Source of the DNA: an uncultured Prevotella sp.
GTDB taxonomy: Bacteria > Bacteroidota > Bacteroidia > Bacteroidales > Bacteroidaceae
Assembly: GCA_900320905.1 (NCBI GenBank)
Contig: ONTZ01000002.1
Location: 33,852-97,851 of the forward strand
Length of the DNA: 64,000 nt
Direction of reading: 5' to 3'
A program made the position numbers and the translations under genes. Below are positions 16,954 to 26,106 of the stretch, in pieces (position 1 is the stretch's first letter; each line of letters starts with the position of its first letter). The notes beneath the pieces are model-generated. The model saw nothing but the letters and a program-made list of their open reading frames with translations, had not been told where the DNA came from and ran no database searches.

Positions 16954-18315
16954 TTACTTCACGGCGGCGATGAGTTCGTCGGGGGCGACGAGAGTCTGTT
17001 CGCCAGTCTGCATGTTTTTAAGCGTCAGTTTGCCGGCGGCCATCTCGTTCTCGCCGGCAAGGGCCACGAAGGGAATCTGCTTGGCATTGGCGTACGACAT
17101 CTGTTTCTTCATCTTGGCGGCATCGGGGAATATCTCCGTGCGGATGCCGGCAGCACGGGCCTGCGCCACAAAGGGCAGACAGTAGGCCGTCTCGCGCTCG
17201 CCGAAGTTGATGAACAGCAGTTGCGTGCCGTTGACGGCATCCTTCGGATAGGCATCAAGGGCATTGAGCACATCGAAGATGCGGTCGATGCCGAACGAGA
17301 TGCCGACGCCAGAGATGCCGGGCATACCGAAGATACCGGTCAGGTTGTCGTAGCGTCCGCCACCGAGGATGGAGCCCATCGGCACGTCGAGAGCCTTGAC
17401 CTCGAAGATGGCACCGGTGTAGTAGTTCAAGCCACGTGCCAGCGTCAGATCGAGTTGAATCTCATTTTTCAGACCCGCCGTCTTCAAAGCCCCGAGGATA
17501 TATCGTAACTCCTCCACCCCACGCATGCCGGTCTCGCTGGCGGCGAGCACCTGAGCGATGGTATCAAGTTTCTCGTCGTTGGTGCCTTCGAGGGTGATGA
17601 TGGGTTGCAGTTTGGCAATCTGCTCCTCAGTCAGTCCGTCCTCACGCAGTTCGGCGTTCACATTGTCGAGCCCGATCTTGTCGAGTTTGTCGATGGCGAC
17701 GGTGATATCGACGATCTTGTCGGCGGCACCGATGACCTCAGCGATGCCGGAGAGAATCTTTCGGTTATTAATTTTAATCTGTACGCGCACACCAAAGCGA
17801 GTGAAGACGGTATCGACAATCTGCATCAGTTCCACCTCGTTGAGCAGCGAGTCAGAACCCACGATGTCGCCGTCGAACTGCCAGAACTCACGGTAACGCC
17901 CCTTCTGCGGACGATCGGCACGCCACACAGGCTGCATCTGATAGCGCTTGAAGGGCAGTTGCAGTTCCTCACGGTGCATCACCACATAGCGGGCGAATGG
18001 CACGGTGAGGTCGTAACGGAGACCTTTCTCGCAGAGTTGGGCTGCCAGGTGCAGGCTGTTGCGCTCGCGCAGTTCGTCGTCCGTGACTTTGCTCAGGAAG
18101 TCGCCACTATTGAGCACCTTGAAGAGCAGTTTGTCGCCCTCCTCGCCATATTTGCCCATCAGCGTGCCGAGGGTTTCCATCGCAGGGGTCTCTATCTGCT
18201 GGAAGCCATAGAGTTGGTATACCTGCTTGATGGTATCGAAGATATAGTTGCGCTTGGCCATCTCCTGTGGGCCAAAGTCGCGCGTTCCTTTGGGAATACT
18301 TGGTTTCTGTGCCAT
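16954..18315 (-). CDS. hisS: Histidyl-tRNA synthetase
   Basis: This class II aminoacyl-tRNA synthetase charges tRNA-His. The 453 residues are the normal length. Motif 1 region is [19 protein letters not shown], motif 2 shows [19 protein letters not shown], the histidine-A-like site is [14 protein letters not shown] and motif 3 is [13 protein letters not shown]-terminal anticodon-binding domain follows from about residue 355. The start overlaps the purA stop by 1 nt, making it the third gene of a fur-purA-hisS unit. Confidence 0.97.
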   Translation of the reverse strand: MAQKPSIPKGTRDFGPQEMAKRNYIFDTIKQVYQLYGFQQIETPAMETLGTLMGKYGEEGDKLLFKVLNSGDFLSKVTDDELRERNSLHLAAQLCEKGLRYDLTVPFARYVVMHREELQLPFKRYQMQPVWRADRPQKGRYREFWQFDGDIVGSDSLLNEVELMQIVDTVFTRFGVRVQIKINNRKILSGIAEVIGAADKIVDITVAIDKLDKIGLDNVNAELREDGLTEEQIAKLQPIITLEGTNDEKLDTIAQVLAASETGMRGVEELRYILGALKTAGLKNEIQLDLTLARGLNYYTGAIFEVKALDVPMGSILGGGRYDNLTGIFGMPGISGVGISFGIDRIFDVLNALDAYPKDAVNGTQLLFINFGERETAYCLPFVAQARAAGIRTEIFPDAAKMKKQMSYANAKQIPFVALAGENEMAAGKLTLKNMQTGEQTLVAPDELIAAVK

Positions 18316-19586
18316 TACTTTCTCACGATGGTTTGTGCCCTATCTGGGCCGATGGAAATAATCTTGATCGGGGTTTCGAGTTGGGCTTCGAGGAAGGCGA
18401 TGTAATCCTTGAAGGCTTTCGGGAACTGATCCTCGTTGGTGAACTTGGTCATATCGGTCTTCCAACCAGGAAGTTCCTCATAGACGGGTTCGATGCCCTC
18501 CTCGATGTTGTAGGGGAAGTCGCGTGTCTCGACGCCGTTCACCTTATAGGCCGTGCAGGCCTTGATGGTATCGAAGCCGTCGAGCACATCACTCTTCATC
18601 ATAATGAGTTGCGTCACGCCGTTCACCATAATAGAATAGCGCAGGGCCACCAGGTCGATCCAGCCGCAACGGCGCTCACGACCAGTCACTGCACCGTACT
18701 CATGGCCGAGGTCACGAATCTGTTTGCCAGTCTCATCGAAGAGTTCTGTGGGGAACGGACCCGCCCCGACACGGGTGCAGTAGGCCTTCATGATACCATA
18801 GACCTCACCGATCTTGTTGGGGCCGATGCCGAGACCTGTGCAGGCACCGGCGCAGATGGTATTGGATGAAGTGACAAAGGGATAACTACCGAAGTCGACA
18901 TCGAGCATCGTGCCCTGGGCACCCTCGCAGAGTATCGACTTACCACTTTTCAGGATATTGTTAATCTCATGCTCGGAGTCGACAATCGGGAACTGGCGCA
19001 GATACTCGACACCCTCCAGCCATTTCTTCTCCACCTCAGTGATATTGTAGTCGAAGTTCAGGGATTTCAGGATAGCCTCATGACGAGCCTTGGCCTTGGC
19101 ATACTTCTCGGGGAAGTTTTCGAGGATGTCACCCACACGCAGACCATTACGACTCACCTTGTCGGTATAGGTGGGGCCAATGCCCTTGCCGGTAGTGCCC
19201 ACCTTGTTCTTGCCCTTCTGAGCCTCGTAGGCGGCATCGAGCACACGATGCGTCGGCATAATCAGATGCGCCTTCTTCGAGATGTGCAGACGGGAGTGCA
19301 GGTCATGACCGCTGGCTTCGAGGGCCTTCGCCTCGTCCATAAACAGATCGGGAGCGAGTACCACACCATTGCCAATGATATTCACCTTACCACCCTGGAA
19401 GATACCAGAGGGAATGGAGCGGAGCACATACTTCTCGCCCTCGAACTCCAATGTGTGACCGGCATTGGGTCCGCCCTGGAAACGGGCAATCACATCATAC
19501 TTGGGGGTCAGTACATCGACCACCTTTCCTTTTCCTTCATCGCCCCACTGCAATCCGAGCAGGACATCTACTTTACCTGTGTTCAT
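18315..19586 (-). CDS. purA: Adenylosuccinate synthetase
   Basis: PurA joins IMP and aspartate using GTP in the first committed step of AMP synthesis. The 423 residues open with the GTP-binding loop [14 protein letters not shown]. They continue with GGPNAGHTL, the [13 protein letters not shown] region and the C-terminal GPDRAQTIV. Length is normal. The start overlaps the fur-family stop by 4 nt and the stop overlaps hisS by 1 nt, so translation is coupled on both sides. Confidence 0.97.
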   Translation of the reverse strand: MNTGKVDVLLGLQWGDEGKGKVVDVLTPKYDVIARFQGGPNAGHTLEFEGEKYVLRSIPSGIFQGGKVNIIGNGVVLAPDLFMDEAKALEASGHDLHSRLHISKKAHLIMPTHRVLDAAYEAQKGKNKVGTTGKGIGPTYTDKVSRNGLRVGDILENFPEKYAKAKARHEAILKSLNFDYNITEVEKKWLEGVEYLRQFPIVDSEHEINNILKSGKSILCEGAQGTMLDVDFGSYPFVTSSNTICAGACTGLGIGPNKIGEVYGIMKAYCTRVGAGPFPTELFDETGKQIRDLGHEYGAVTGRERRCGWIDLVALRYSIMVNGVTQLIMMKSDVLDGFDTIKACTAYKVNGVETRDFPYNIEEGIEPVYEELPGWKTDMTKFTNEDQFPKAFKDYIAFLEAQLETPIKIISIGPDRAQTIVRK

Positions 19587-20083
19587 ATCTTATTTGTTGT
19601 TTGTTTTTTCTTCAATTCCTTGTTCCGCAGACGCGTCAGTTTGGCCTGACAAGTGCTGCAAATGCCGTAGATGTAGAGTGTAAAGCCATCCTTGTGGAAC
19701 CGTTTCAGATGGGTGGCGTCGATGGCATTGGAGATCAGGTCGGACTTCACCTCCGTCACCTTACCGCACACCGTGCATATCTGATGGCAGTGGCTCGTAT
19801 TGTCGTAGCACGCCTCATAGACCGTAGACCCCTGGAAGCGGTGACGGATGACGAGGCGGAGTTGCATGAAGAGATTGAGTGTGTTGTAGAGCGTGGCGCG
19901 ACTGACGGGGAAATTGTAGTCACGGATCAACTTATCGCTCAGGTCTTCAAGCGTAAAATGCCCATGGATATTATAGATGGCCTTGAGAATGGTATAGCGC
20001 TCAGGAGTCTTGCGATGATTGTTCATCTCAAGGTAAGTGTCGAGAATCCGGAGCACGTTTTTCCACACATCAATCTTTATCAT
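19583..20083 (-). CDS. fur: Fur-family metalloregulator
   Basis: This is a DNA-binding repressor of the Fur/PerR/Zur superfamily, 166 residues. The winged helix spans about residues 20-95 (TPERYTILKAIY, then SRATLYNTLNLF as recognition helix). The dimerisation domain carries the metal-site residues HCHQICTVCGKV and a second structural Cys pair CSTCQ. Which metal or stress it senses cannot be told from sequence alone. A PerR- or Fur-like role would fit an anaerobe with rubrerythrin nearby. It leads an operon with purA and hisS, promoter at 20110-20117. The tail is Lys-rich. Confidence 0.9.
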   Translation of the reverse strand: MIKIDVWKNVLRILDTYLEMNNHRKTPERYTILKAIYNIHGHFTLEDLSDKLIRDYNFPVSRATLYNTLNLFMQLRLVIRHRFQGSTVYEACYDNTSHCHQICTVCGKVTEVKSDLISNAIDATHLKRFHKDGFTLYIYGICSTCQAKLTRLRNKELKKKQTTNKI

Positions 20084-20109
20084 ACCATCTGCGTTTCAAA
20101 AAAACCGCA

Positions 20110-20117
20110 CAAAGGTA
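20110..20117 (-). promoter_or_regulatory. -7 box of fur-purA-hisS
   Basis: TACCTTTG on the minus strand, 27 bp upstream of the fur-family ATG. Confidence 0.7.
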
Positions 20118-20148
20118 CAACATTTCATGGAGAAAAGCGCAAGATAAT

Positions 20149-20778
20149 TTATAAAAATTCTAAATTGGCACGTTTTAACGCACTTTTGGCAATGCGCTCG
20201 TAGACGAGGCCAAGTTCTGCAAAGCGCTGTACGGCGGACATGGCTGCCTTACGCACCATCAGACTGTCACCTTGTAGAGCCACGATAGCCTGATCAATAA
20301 ATTCGTTGATGCCACGCTCGTTGGGTTCCTGCTTGTTCATAAACAGACGGGAGAGAATATGGAAGCCGCAGAGTTGGTAAAGAGGTTTTTCTGACGCCAT
20401 CCATGTGTAGGCTTTCTCAGGGGCGTAAGGCAGGTACTGGAACAGGTTGAAGGCGGCCTGCTCGGCAATCTCCTGCGTGGTGATCTGTTCCATCCAGATG
20501 TCGATGACCTCGGGGAGCACCTCATTAGGGGGCATCATCATCGTGGCGAGGATCTTACACTCCCGGACATTCTCCTTGAACAAGGCGATGGCAAGGTCGT
20601 AGTTAGGGCCGAGTTCGTCGGCCTTGGCACGGAGGCGCGGCAGGGTGGCACCCCAGTTGAGTCTGTAGTCGACACTCTTGTCACGCATCGACTTCGCCAC
20701 CGCCCCGTCCATCATCTGACGGAACGACTGCTTGATCTCCTTCATCATCTGACCTATATCCTGTTTCCCTGTTTCCAT
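20149..20778 (-). CDS. AlkD-like HEAT-repeat protein (putative DNA alkylation repair)
   Basis: This 209-residue, all-helical protein resembles the AlkC/AlkD family of HEAT-repeat DNA glycosylases that remove alkylated bases. The pattern of paired helices (RLRAKADELGPNYDLAIAL, then ATMMMPPNEVLPEVIDIWM, then CGFHILSRLFM) fits that fold. The strictly diagnostic active-site Trp/Asp/Arg set of AlkD cannot be confirmed by eye, so a non-enzymatic HEAT protein is possible. It is the last gene of an AraC-M49-AlkD unit, 13 bp after the peptidase gene. Confidence 0.7.
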   Translation of the reverse strand: METGKQDIGQMMKEIKQSFRQMMDGAVAKSMRDKSVDYRLNWGATLPRLRAKADELGPNYDLAIALFKENVRECKILATMMMPPNEVLPEVIDIWMEQITTQEIAEQAAFNLFQYLPYAPEKAYTWMASEKPLYQLCGFHILSRLFMNKQEPNERGINEFIDQAIVALQGDSLMVRKAAMSAVQRFAELGLVYERIAKSALKRANLEFL

Positions 20779-20791
20779 TGTCTACGTTCCG

Positions 20792-22741
20792 TCAAATAAG
20801 TGTGCCGTATTCCTGACTATAGCGTAGCATCTGGTGGGCATAACTCTCCCCGTAATATACCTGTATATCGCAGATGTCACCAGCCTTGTCGTAAACCGGC
20901 AACAACTGGGGATTAATGAAACCTTTATAAGGAGCGAGATTCAGGCGTTTGTAGCGTTCCAACACTTCGGCATGGAGTTCGGGATCCACTTTCACGGCAT
21001 AACGCTCCACAAGGGTTCGGGCTGCCTCGAAATCACCTTCACTCTTGATACGCTGCACCTCTGCCAACAATCGTGCTATTAACTGGCGCAGACGGGGATA
21101 ATCCGTCACTTCCAAATAGGTTTTCCCATTGCGTTTTACCAGTCGGAGGACATCACCGTTCTCATAGCACCAATGGGCGATGAGGGCACGGTTGCGCATG
21201 TGGGCCTCTTCTATCTGACGGCCTGGGGTGATACGGATGAGTTGTGTCATCAGACCGTTCATCATATAGGTATAATACTGCGACTTATAAGCCTCCAAAT
21301 CGGGCGTCAGACCGAGTTCAACCAATTTCTCATCAGCGATATAATAGAGGCCGAAGAGGTCAGCCCTCGCCTCCTCTATCGTATTGCCGTATGCCTTCAA
21401 GGCATCCGGATCCACGCCGGGCAACAACTGTCCACTGCCGTGCCCGAGACATTCGTGGAGGTCTGTATGCAGGTCGTCACACACGTCGCCGTATTTCTCG
21501 ATGAGGGTCAGCGTGTCCTTGTCGATGACAAACTCTTCCTTGAAACCATTGCCATGAGCCGCCTTGTTGTAGGCATCGGTGATATTGCTGATGGTGATGC
21601 TCTTGCTGCCGTACTGTGCCCTGATCCAGTCGGCATTGGGCAGGTTGATGCCGATAGCCGTCGAGGGATATTCCTCGCCACCGAGCATGGCGGCACAGAT
21701 GACATTGGCTGAGACGCCCTTGACCACCGACTTACGAAAACGGGCATCGACAGGCGAATGATCCTCAAACCACTGGGCGTTCTTGCTGATGGTCTGGGTT
21801 CGGTGGGTGGCCTCTTCGTCAATATACTCCACGAGTCCTTCCCACGAGCCTTTCAACCCCAGCGGATCGCCATAGACCTCGATGAATCCGTTGATGAAGT
21901 CGATGGCTGCATCATGCTCGTCCACCCATTCAATGCAATATTCATTGAACACATCCAAATCACCTGACTGGTAATACTTTATAAGCAGGGATATGATGCG
22001 CTTCTGACGGTCATTTTCTGCGACATCCAATGCTTTCTCCAGCCAATAGACGATATGACGGATGGCATTGGCATACAGGCCTTCAGAAGACCACACATGC
22101 TCTTTTACAACCCCATTCTCCTTCACCAAAGTAGTGTTCAGGCCATACGACTGTGGAGCCTCATTCTCGGCATTCTCCTGCTTCGTCCGGGCATAGAAGG
22201 CCTCTGCTTCTGCTTGCGTCACACCCTCGTAGAAATGACAGGCTGATGTCGTCACCAGATCCTCGCCATCGGCCTTGTTGACACGTTTGGGAAGGACGCT
22301 CTCATCAAAGATAACCGGAAACAACTCATCACAGAACTGCTGTAAGGTCTCACCCTCCCGCAATGGCAGGCGGCACACATCCACCTGACGAAGCACACGT
22401 GCAAGATATTCACTGCTGAATCCTGGCTCAAATTTCTCACATCCATAGTGATGGTAGATGCCGTTCGAGAACCAGACACGTTTCAGATAGACCTCCAACG
22501 CCTTGAACTCATCCGTGCCATGATCCACAGAGAGGTCGGTATAGACCACTTCCAGCATCTTGCGGATGCGAAGATTGTATTTGCCGTATTGGTCGAAGGT
22601 GATGTCCCTGCCAAAAAGAGTCGCTTGGGCAAGATAATAGACTAATATCTTCTGCCGAAGCGACAATCTCTCAAATCCGTTCAATCGATAGCGGAGCAGT
22701 TGCAGGTCAGCAAACCGCTCGCTCTGATAATTGAAATCCAC
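20792..22741 (-). CDS. Dipeptidyl-peptidase III-like metallopeptidase (family M49)
   Basis: This is a zinc dipeptidyl-peptidase-like enzyme of 649 residues. The M49 signature HExxxH is present as H429-E-C-L-G-H434, followed by the second ligand motif EEARAD at 456-461. Both are diagnostic and correctly spaced. There is no signal peptide, so it is probably cytoplasmic and trims short peptides from a protein-fermenting diet (inference). It lies between an AraC-type regulator (13 bp upstream) and an AlkD-like gene (13 bp downstream). I recall that Bacteroidales copies are often mislabelled in databases as dihydrofolate reductase; nothing here supports that name. Confidence 0.88.
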   Translation of the reverse strand: MDFNYQSERFADLQLLRYRLNGFERLSLRQKILVYYLAQATLFGRDITFDQYGKYNLRIRKMLEVVYTDLSVDHGTDEFKALEVYLKRVWFSNGIYHHYGCEKFEPGFSSEYLARVLRQVDVCRLPLREGETLQQFCDELFPVIFDESVLPKRVNKADGEDLVTTSACHFYEGVTQAEAEAFYARTKQENAENEAPQSYGLNTTLVKENGVVKEHVWSSEGLYANAIRHIVYWLEKALDVAENDRQKRIISLLIKYYQSGDLDVFNEYCIEWVDEHDAAIDFINGFIEVYGDPLGLKGSWEGLVEYIDEEATHRTQTISKNAQWFEDHSPVDARFRKSVVKGVSANVICAAMLGGEEYPSTAIGINLPNADWIRAQYGSKSITISNITDAYNKAAHGNGFKEEFVIDKDTLTLIEKYGDVCDDLHTDLHECLGHGSGQLLPGVDPDALKAYGNTIEEARADLFGLYYIADEKLVELGLTPDLEAYKSQYYTYMMNGLMTQLIRITPGRQIEEAHMRNRALIAHWCYENGDVLRLVKRNGKTYLEVTDYPRLRQLIARLLAEVQRIKSEGDFEAARTLVERYAVKVDPELHAEVLERYKRLNLAPYKGFINPQLLPVYDKAGDICDIQVYYGESYAHQMLRYSQEYGTLI

Positions 22742-22754
22742 AAAGCCCTCCTCC

Positions 22755-23216
22755 TTATTCTTTTTTACGCTTGCCAGCCTTTTCCTTTTTCAAGGAGGGA
22801 TGCTGAAGAAGATGCTTCAAACGGTATTCACGGGGCGTGATACCCATAATCTTGTAGAACGACGCATAGAACGACTGGCGGTTGGCAAAACCGACCATAT
22901 CGCTCACCTCCTCCATCCGGAGATCCTGATAGCGCTTGTCTACAAGAATAGACATGGCCTCGTCAATACGATACTTGTTGACAAACGAAGTGTAGTTCAT
23001 GTGAAAACGGACATTCACCACAGCAGAGATATAACGTGTGTTCGTTCCGAGATCCTCAGCCAGTCGCTTGGCTGAATAATCCTTGTCACGATACTTCTTC
23101 TGCATGACGATGATGTTCATAATTTTCTCCTGCATCTCGTCCATCAACCGAGGACTCACCAAACTGCGATAGGCGGCCTCTTTTTCCTTTTTCTCTGTGA
23201 TATTATACTTACTCAT
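22755..23216 (-). CDS. AraC-family HTH protein, DNA-binding domain only
   Basis: This 153-residue protein is mostly an AraC-type double helix-turn-helix. The first HTH is around SAKRLAEDLGTNTRYISAVV and the second ends in VGFANRQSFYASFYKIMGITPREYR, which is the classic family signature. There is no recognisable ligand or sensor domain, only a short lysine-rich head. The C-terminal tail is basic. It heads the M49-AlkD unit and has a -7 box at 23249-23256. Its targets are unknown. Confidence 0.88.
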   Translation of the reverse strand: MSKYNITEKKEKEAAYRSLVSPRLMDEMQEKIMNIIVMQKKYRDKDYSAKRLAEDLGTNTRYISAVVNVRFHMNYTSFVNKYRIDEAMSILVDKRYQDLRMEEVSDMVGFANRQSFYASFYKIMGITPREYRLKHLLQHPSLKKEKAGKRKKE

Positions 23217-23248
23217 ATATTATGAGGGGTTGATTATTAAATTTTCTG

Positions 23249-23256
23249 CAAATATA
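23249..23256 (-). promoter_or_regulatory. -7 box of the AraC-M49-AlkD unit
   Basis: TATATTTG on the minus strand, about 33 bp upstream of the AraC-family ATG. Confidence 0.62.
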
Positions 23257-23513
23257 GAAATAATTTCGATACAGCGTACTTTTTTTTAGGTAATTTTGCA
23301 AAAAAAAATGATTTTACACCCCAAATTACGTTTCGTTGACAAAAAAAGACAATCCATCATACAATCATGAACGAAAGCCCACTGCAACGCCAACGGGGAC
23401 AATCAGGGTCAAAATAGCCCGAAAAAATTGATAAAAAGATAAAAAAACGAGCAAAATGTGTCACTTTTTGCAAAAAACAAGACCAAAAGACTCGGAAATC
23501 CCCGTTTTTTTCG

Positions 23514-23521
23514 TATCTTTG
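23514..23521 (+). promoter_or_regulatory. -7 box of the starch-synthase-like gene
   Basis: TATCTTTG, 20 bp before the ATG at 23541. The 324-bp divergent spacer (23217-23540) is AT-rich and also holds a second plus-strand match, TAATTTTG, at 23291-23298. No gene is seen in it. Confidence 0.72.
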
Positions 23522-23540
23522 CAAAGTAAAATCAGTAAAG

Positions 23541-24374
23541 ATGGCAAAGAAAAAGATTCTATTTATCAATCAGGAAATCGCTCCTTACGTACCAGACACC
23601 CTCATGTCGCTCATGGGAAGAGACATCCCACAGGCCATTCAGGAGAAGGGTTATGAAATCCGTATCTTCATGCCTGAATGGGGAAACATCAATGAGCGCA
23701 GGGGGCAACTCCACGAAGTACAGCGCCTTTCGGGAATGAACCTTATCATCGACGATACAGACCACCCGCTAATTATTAAGGTGGCCTCGATACAGTCGGC
23801 TAAGATACAGGTCTATTTCATCGACAACGACGACTATTTCAACAAACGACTGATGGAGAGAGATGATCAGGGTGAAGAATATCCTGACAATGGTGAGAGA
23901 GCCGTCTTCTTTGCTCGTGGCGTCTTAGAGACTGTCAAGAAACTGCGCTGGGTGCCTGACATCATACACTGTCAGGGATGGATGAGTGCCGTCGTGCCTC
24001 TCTACATCAAGACCGCCTATCACGACGAGCCTTCATTTACCAACACCAAAGTTGTCACCTCGCTCTATGGCAATAGTCTGACGAAGGGGATGGCCGACAA
24101 CTTCAAGCGCTGCGTGGAGTTCCGTGAGGCCACAGCCGACCTGTTGAAGCCCTATAATGACATCTTCGACTTTAACGAACTCGGCAAAATGGCCATCGAT
24201 TATAGCGATGGTATCATTCAGGCTGACCCAGCCATGAACAAAGACCTGTTGAACTATGCCACTAAGAAGGAAACACCTATTCTAAAATTCAAAAAAAATA
24301 ACTTTGCGGATGCCATCGAGGATTTCTACAACCAGGTAGCCCCTGATGACACGGTTGATGAAGAAGACGATTAA
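23541..24374 (+). CDS. Glycogen/starch synthase, N-terminal GT5 domain only
   Basis: This 277-residue protein matches only the N-terminal Rossmann half of a GT5 glycogen synthase. ILFINQEIAPYVPDT holds the start of the ADP-glucose site, and IIHCQGWMSAVVPLYIK and VTSLYGNS follow. A full GlgA is about 480 residues with a second GT-B domain that binds the nucleotide sugar; that half is absent, with an acidic tail (DDTVDEEDD) instead. I recall this short form as common in Bacteroidales, so it is probably a stable variant and not a fresh truncation. Whether it is catalytic is doubtful. The downstream DUF4270 gene follows within 20 bp. Confidence 0.82.
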   Translation: MAKKKILFINQEIAPYVPDTLMSLMGRDIPQAIQEKGYEIRIFMPEWGNINERRGQLHEVQRLSGMNLIIDDTDHPLIIKVASIQSAKIQVYFIDNDDYFNKRLMERDDQGEEYPDNGERAVFFARGVLETVKKLRWVPDIIHCQGWMSAVVPLYIKTAYHDEPSFTNTKVVTSLYGNSLTKGMADNFKRCVEFREATADLLKPYNDIFDFNELGKMAIDYSDGIIQADPAMNKDLLNYATKKETPILKFKKNNFADAIEDFYNQVAPDDTVDEEDD

Positions 24375-24393
24375 AAGAAACAGAAACACTACA

Positions 24394-25932
24394 ATGAAAT
24401 TCAAATCCATAACAGCGATTGCACTTTGCGCAATGGCGTTTATCTCTTGCGATGAAGATACAGCAAACATCGGAACCTCTCTGACAAGCGACAATGACAG
24501 GCTGACCGTAACGACTCACAGTTTCAATGTCGTGACACAATCCATAGCCGTCGATTCCGTCTTTACCCGTGAGCGGCGAGGCTATTTCGGGAGAGTGAAA
24601 GATCCCGAAACCAATGCCTACGTGAAGAGCGAGTTCACCACTCAGTTTAATATGATGGAGGACATGGTCAGCACATTCCCGAAACTGGAGGAGATAACGA
24701 GCAAAGATGAGAATGGCAATATCATAGCCGACTCATGCTTCGTCAGAATCATCCTCGATGTCAACAATAGTTATGGCGACACACTGGCAGCCATGAAACT
24801 GAGGGTATCAGAGTTGGACAGGCCTATCAACAATGAACTGATGCATTACACGAACTTCGATCCGAAGGAAATGGGTTATATCCGTCAAGGTGGCATGCAA
24901 TACGACAAAATGTTCACCATGAGAGACCTGACAGAAAGCGACAGCATCAGATACCTTACCGAGGTAAACCTGCACCGTAACACCGCCACAACAACTGACA
25001 ACAGTTATTATGATGAAATGATCCTCAGATTTGACAAGCCCTATACAGACAAGGACGGTGTGACATACAACAACTTAGGCACATATATCTTGCGACAATA
25101 CTACGATCACCCCGAGTACTTCAAGAACTCGTACAACTTCATCCATCACGTCTTTCCTGGCTTGCATTTCGAGACAATCGACGGTACAGGTGTGATGGCA
25201 AGGGTCATGGAGATGGATATGTTCGTCTTTTATAGAGTCAAAGATGAATTTGACGACGAAGACGAAGACTCCAAAGACTTCATCATGATGTCGTCTACGG
25301 AGGAAGTGGTGCAGACCACTAAGGTGACTAACGACAAAGAAGCCATCGACCGTTTGGTGGCTGACAACAGTTGTACCTATCTGAAGACACCAGCAGGTAT
25401 CTTCACGGAAGTGACCTTCCCTGTGGATGAGATCAGCACAAGTCACCCCACAGACTCTCTCCTTTCTGCCAAGATCGCCTTCCAGCGCCAGAACAACCAG
25501 TCACAAGCATCGGCATTAACTTTCAACGTACCTGACAAACTGATGCTGATAGAGAAAGACAGCCTGGATTCGTTCTTCAAGAGCAGGGGACTCTTCAATA
25601 ACATATATGCCTATCAGGTGACACTGGATAAAAATGCCTACACGTTCAACAATATCTCCAACCTCCTTACACGAATGCATCAGGCCAAGGAGAAAGGTGT
25701 GAAGAGCGACCCCAACTGGGTGGCCAAGCATCCTAACTGGAACAAGGCTCTGCTTGTACCTGTGGAAATCAACAGTATCAAGTATACATCATCCACCGTT
25801 TATGGTACGCAGACCAATGAGACCCCGATATCCACGGAAAACAAACTGGGACTTACGAGTACCAGATTAGTCAAGGGCACTGCTGAACAGCCGATTCAGA
25901 TACAAGTCATTTACGGTAAATTCAAGAATTGA
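24394..25932 (+). CDS. DUF4270 lipoprotein
   Basis: This is a 512-residue exported lipoprotein of the Bacteroidetes DUF4270 family. I chose the ATG at 24394 because MKFKSITAIALCAMAFISC is a proper lipoprotein signal ending in Cys, while upstream ATGs overlap the previous gene. After the signal comes the family-like EDTANIGTSLTSDNDRLTV and a beta-rich body. The C-terminus includes TSTVYGTQTNETPISTENK and a final strand QIQVIYGKFK. Function is unknown; surface exposure is likely. It is co-transcribed with the GT5-like gene and the small ORF that starts on its stop codon. Confidence 0.85.
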   Translation: MKFKSITAIALCAMAFISCDEDTANIGTSLTSDNDRLTVTTHSFNVVTQSIAVDSVFTRERRGYFGRVKDPETNAYVKSEFTTQFNMMEDMVSTFPKLEEITSKDENGNIIADSCFVRIILDVNNSYGDTLAAMKLRVSELDRPINNELMHYTNFDPKEMGYIRQGGMQYDKMFTMRDLTESDSIRYLTEVNLHRNTATTTDNSYYDEMILRFDKPYTDKDGVTYNNLGTYILRQYYDHPEYFKNSYNFIHHVFPGLHFETIDGTGVMARVMEMDMFVFYRVKDEFDDEDEDSKDFIMMSSTEEVVQTTKVTNDKEAIDRLVADNSCTYLKTPAGIFTEVTFPVDEISTSHPTDSLLSAKIAFQRQNNQSQASALTFNVPDKLMLIEKDSLDSFFKSRGLFNNIYAYQVTLDKNAYTFNNISNLLTRMHQAKEKGVKSDPNWVAKHPNWNKALLVPVEINSIKYTSSTVYGTQTNETPISTENKLGLTSTRLVKGTAEQPIQIQVIYGKFKN

Positions 25933-26063
25933 TGGCCGACGGATATCTGGAAAAGCATCACGAGGACTATGAGGCGCGTAAGGCCGCATGGATCCGCAAG
26001 AAAAAACATCTGCCCCAAAACGGTAAAAGAGAAATAGAGCGCCCCGATGATTGGGCACTATAA
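25932..26063 (+). CDS. 43-residue conserved-looking small protein
   Basis: ATG at 25932 overlaps the DUF4270 stop codon by 1 nt. The frame encodes 43 residues: MADGYLEKHHEDYEARKAA, then WIRKKKH, and ending RPDDWAL. It is a charged, probably helical peptide. From memory, Bacteroidales genomes carry similar tiny proteins starting MADNYLEK, often misnamed dehydrogenase, which makes this more than chance. The 1-nt overlap implies translational coupling, and the operon terminator begins 5 bp after its stop. Function is unknown. Confidence 0.7.
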   Translation: MADGYLEKHHEDYEARKAAWIRKKKHLPQNGKREIERPDDWAL

Positions 26064-26067
26064 GAAT

Positions 26068-26099
26068 AATCCAGAGATTCTGTTGTGAGTCTCTGGATT
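26068..26099. terminator. Bidirectional hairpin terminator
   Basis: A 10-bp perfect stem (26068-26077 with 26090-26099: AATCCAGAGA and TCTCTGGATT) with a 12-nt loop lies between the convergent DUF4270/small-ORF unit and the helicase gene. T-rich sequence follows on the plus strand. Confidence 0.72.
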
Positions 26100-26106
26100 T
26101 GTCTTT

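Noticed and set aside
17605-18405. Long open frame (266 codons) opposite hisS
   Set aside because: It is a shadow of the GC-rich hisS gene, with no promoter and no domain signature. Similar long antisense frames opposite nqrB, nqrC, serC, tamB and the nifJ region were rejected for the same reason.
23308-23370. A 20-codon leader peptide before the starch-synthase-like gene
   Set aside because: It follows a possible -7 box (23291-23298), but has no regulatory codon run and no attenuator hairpin could be made out.
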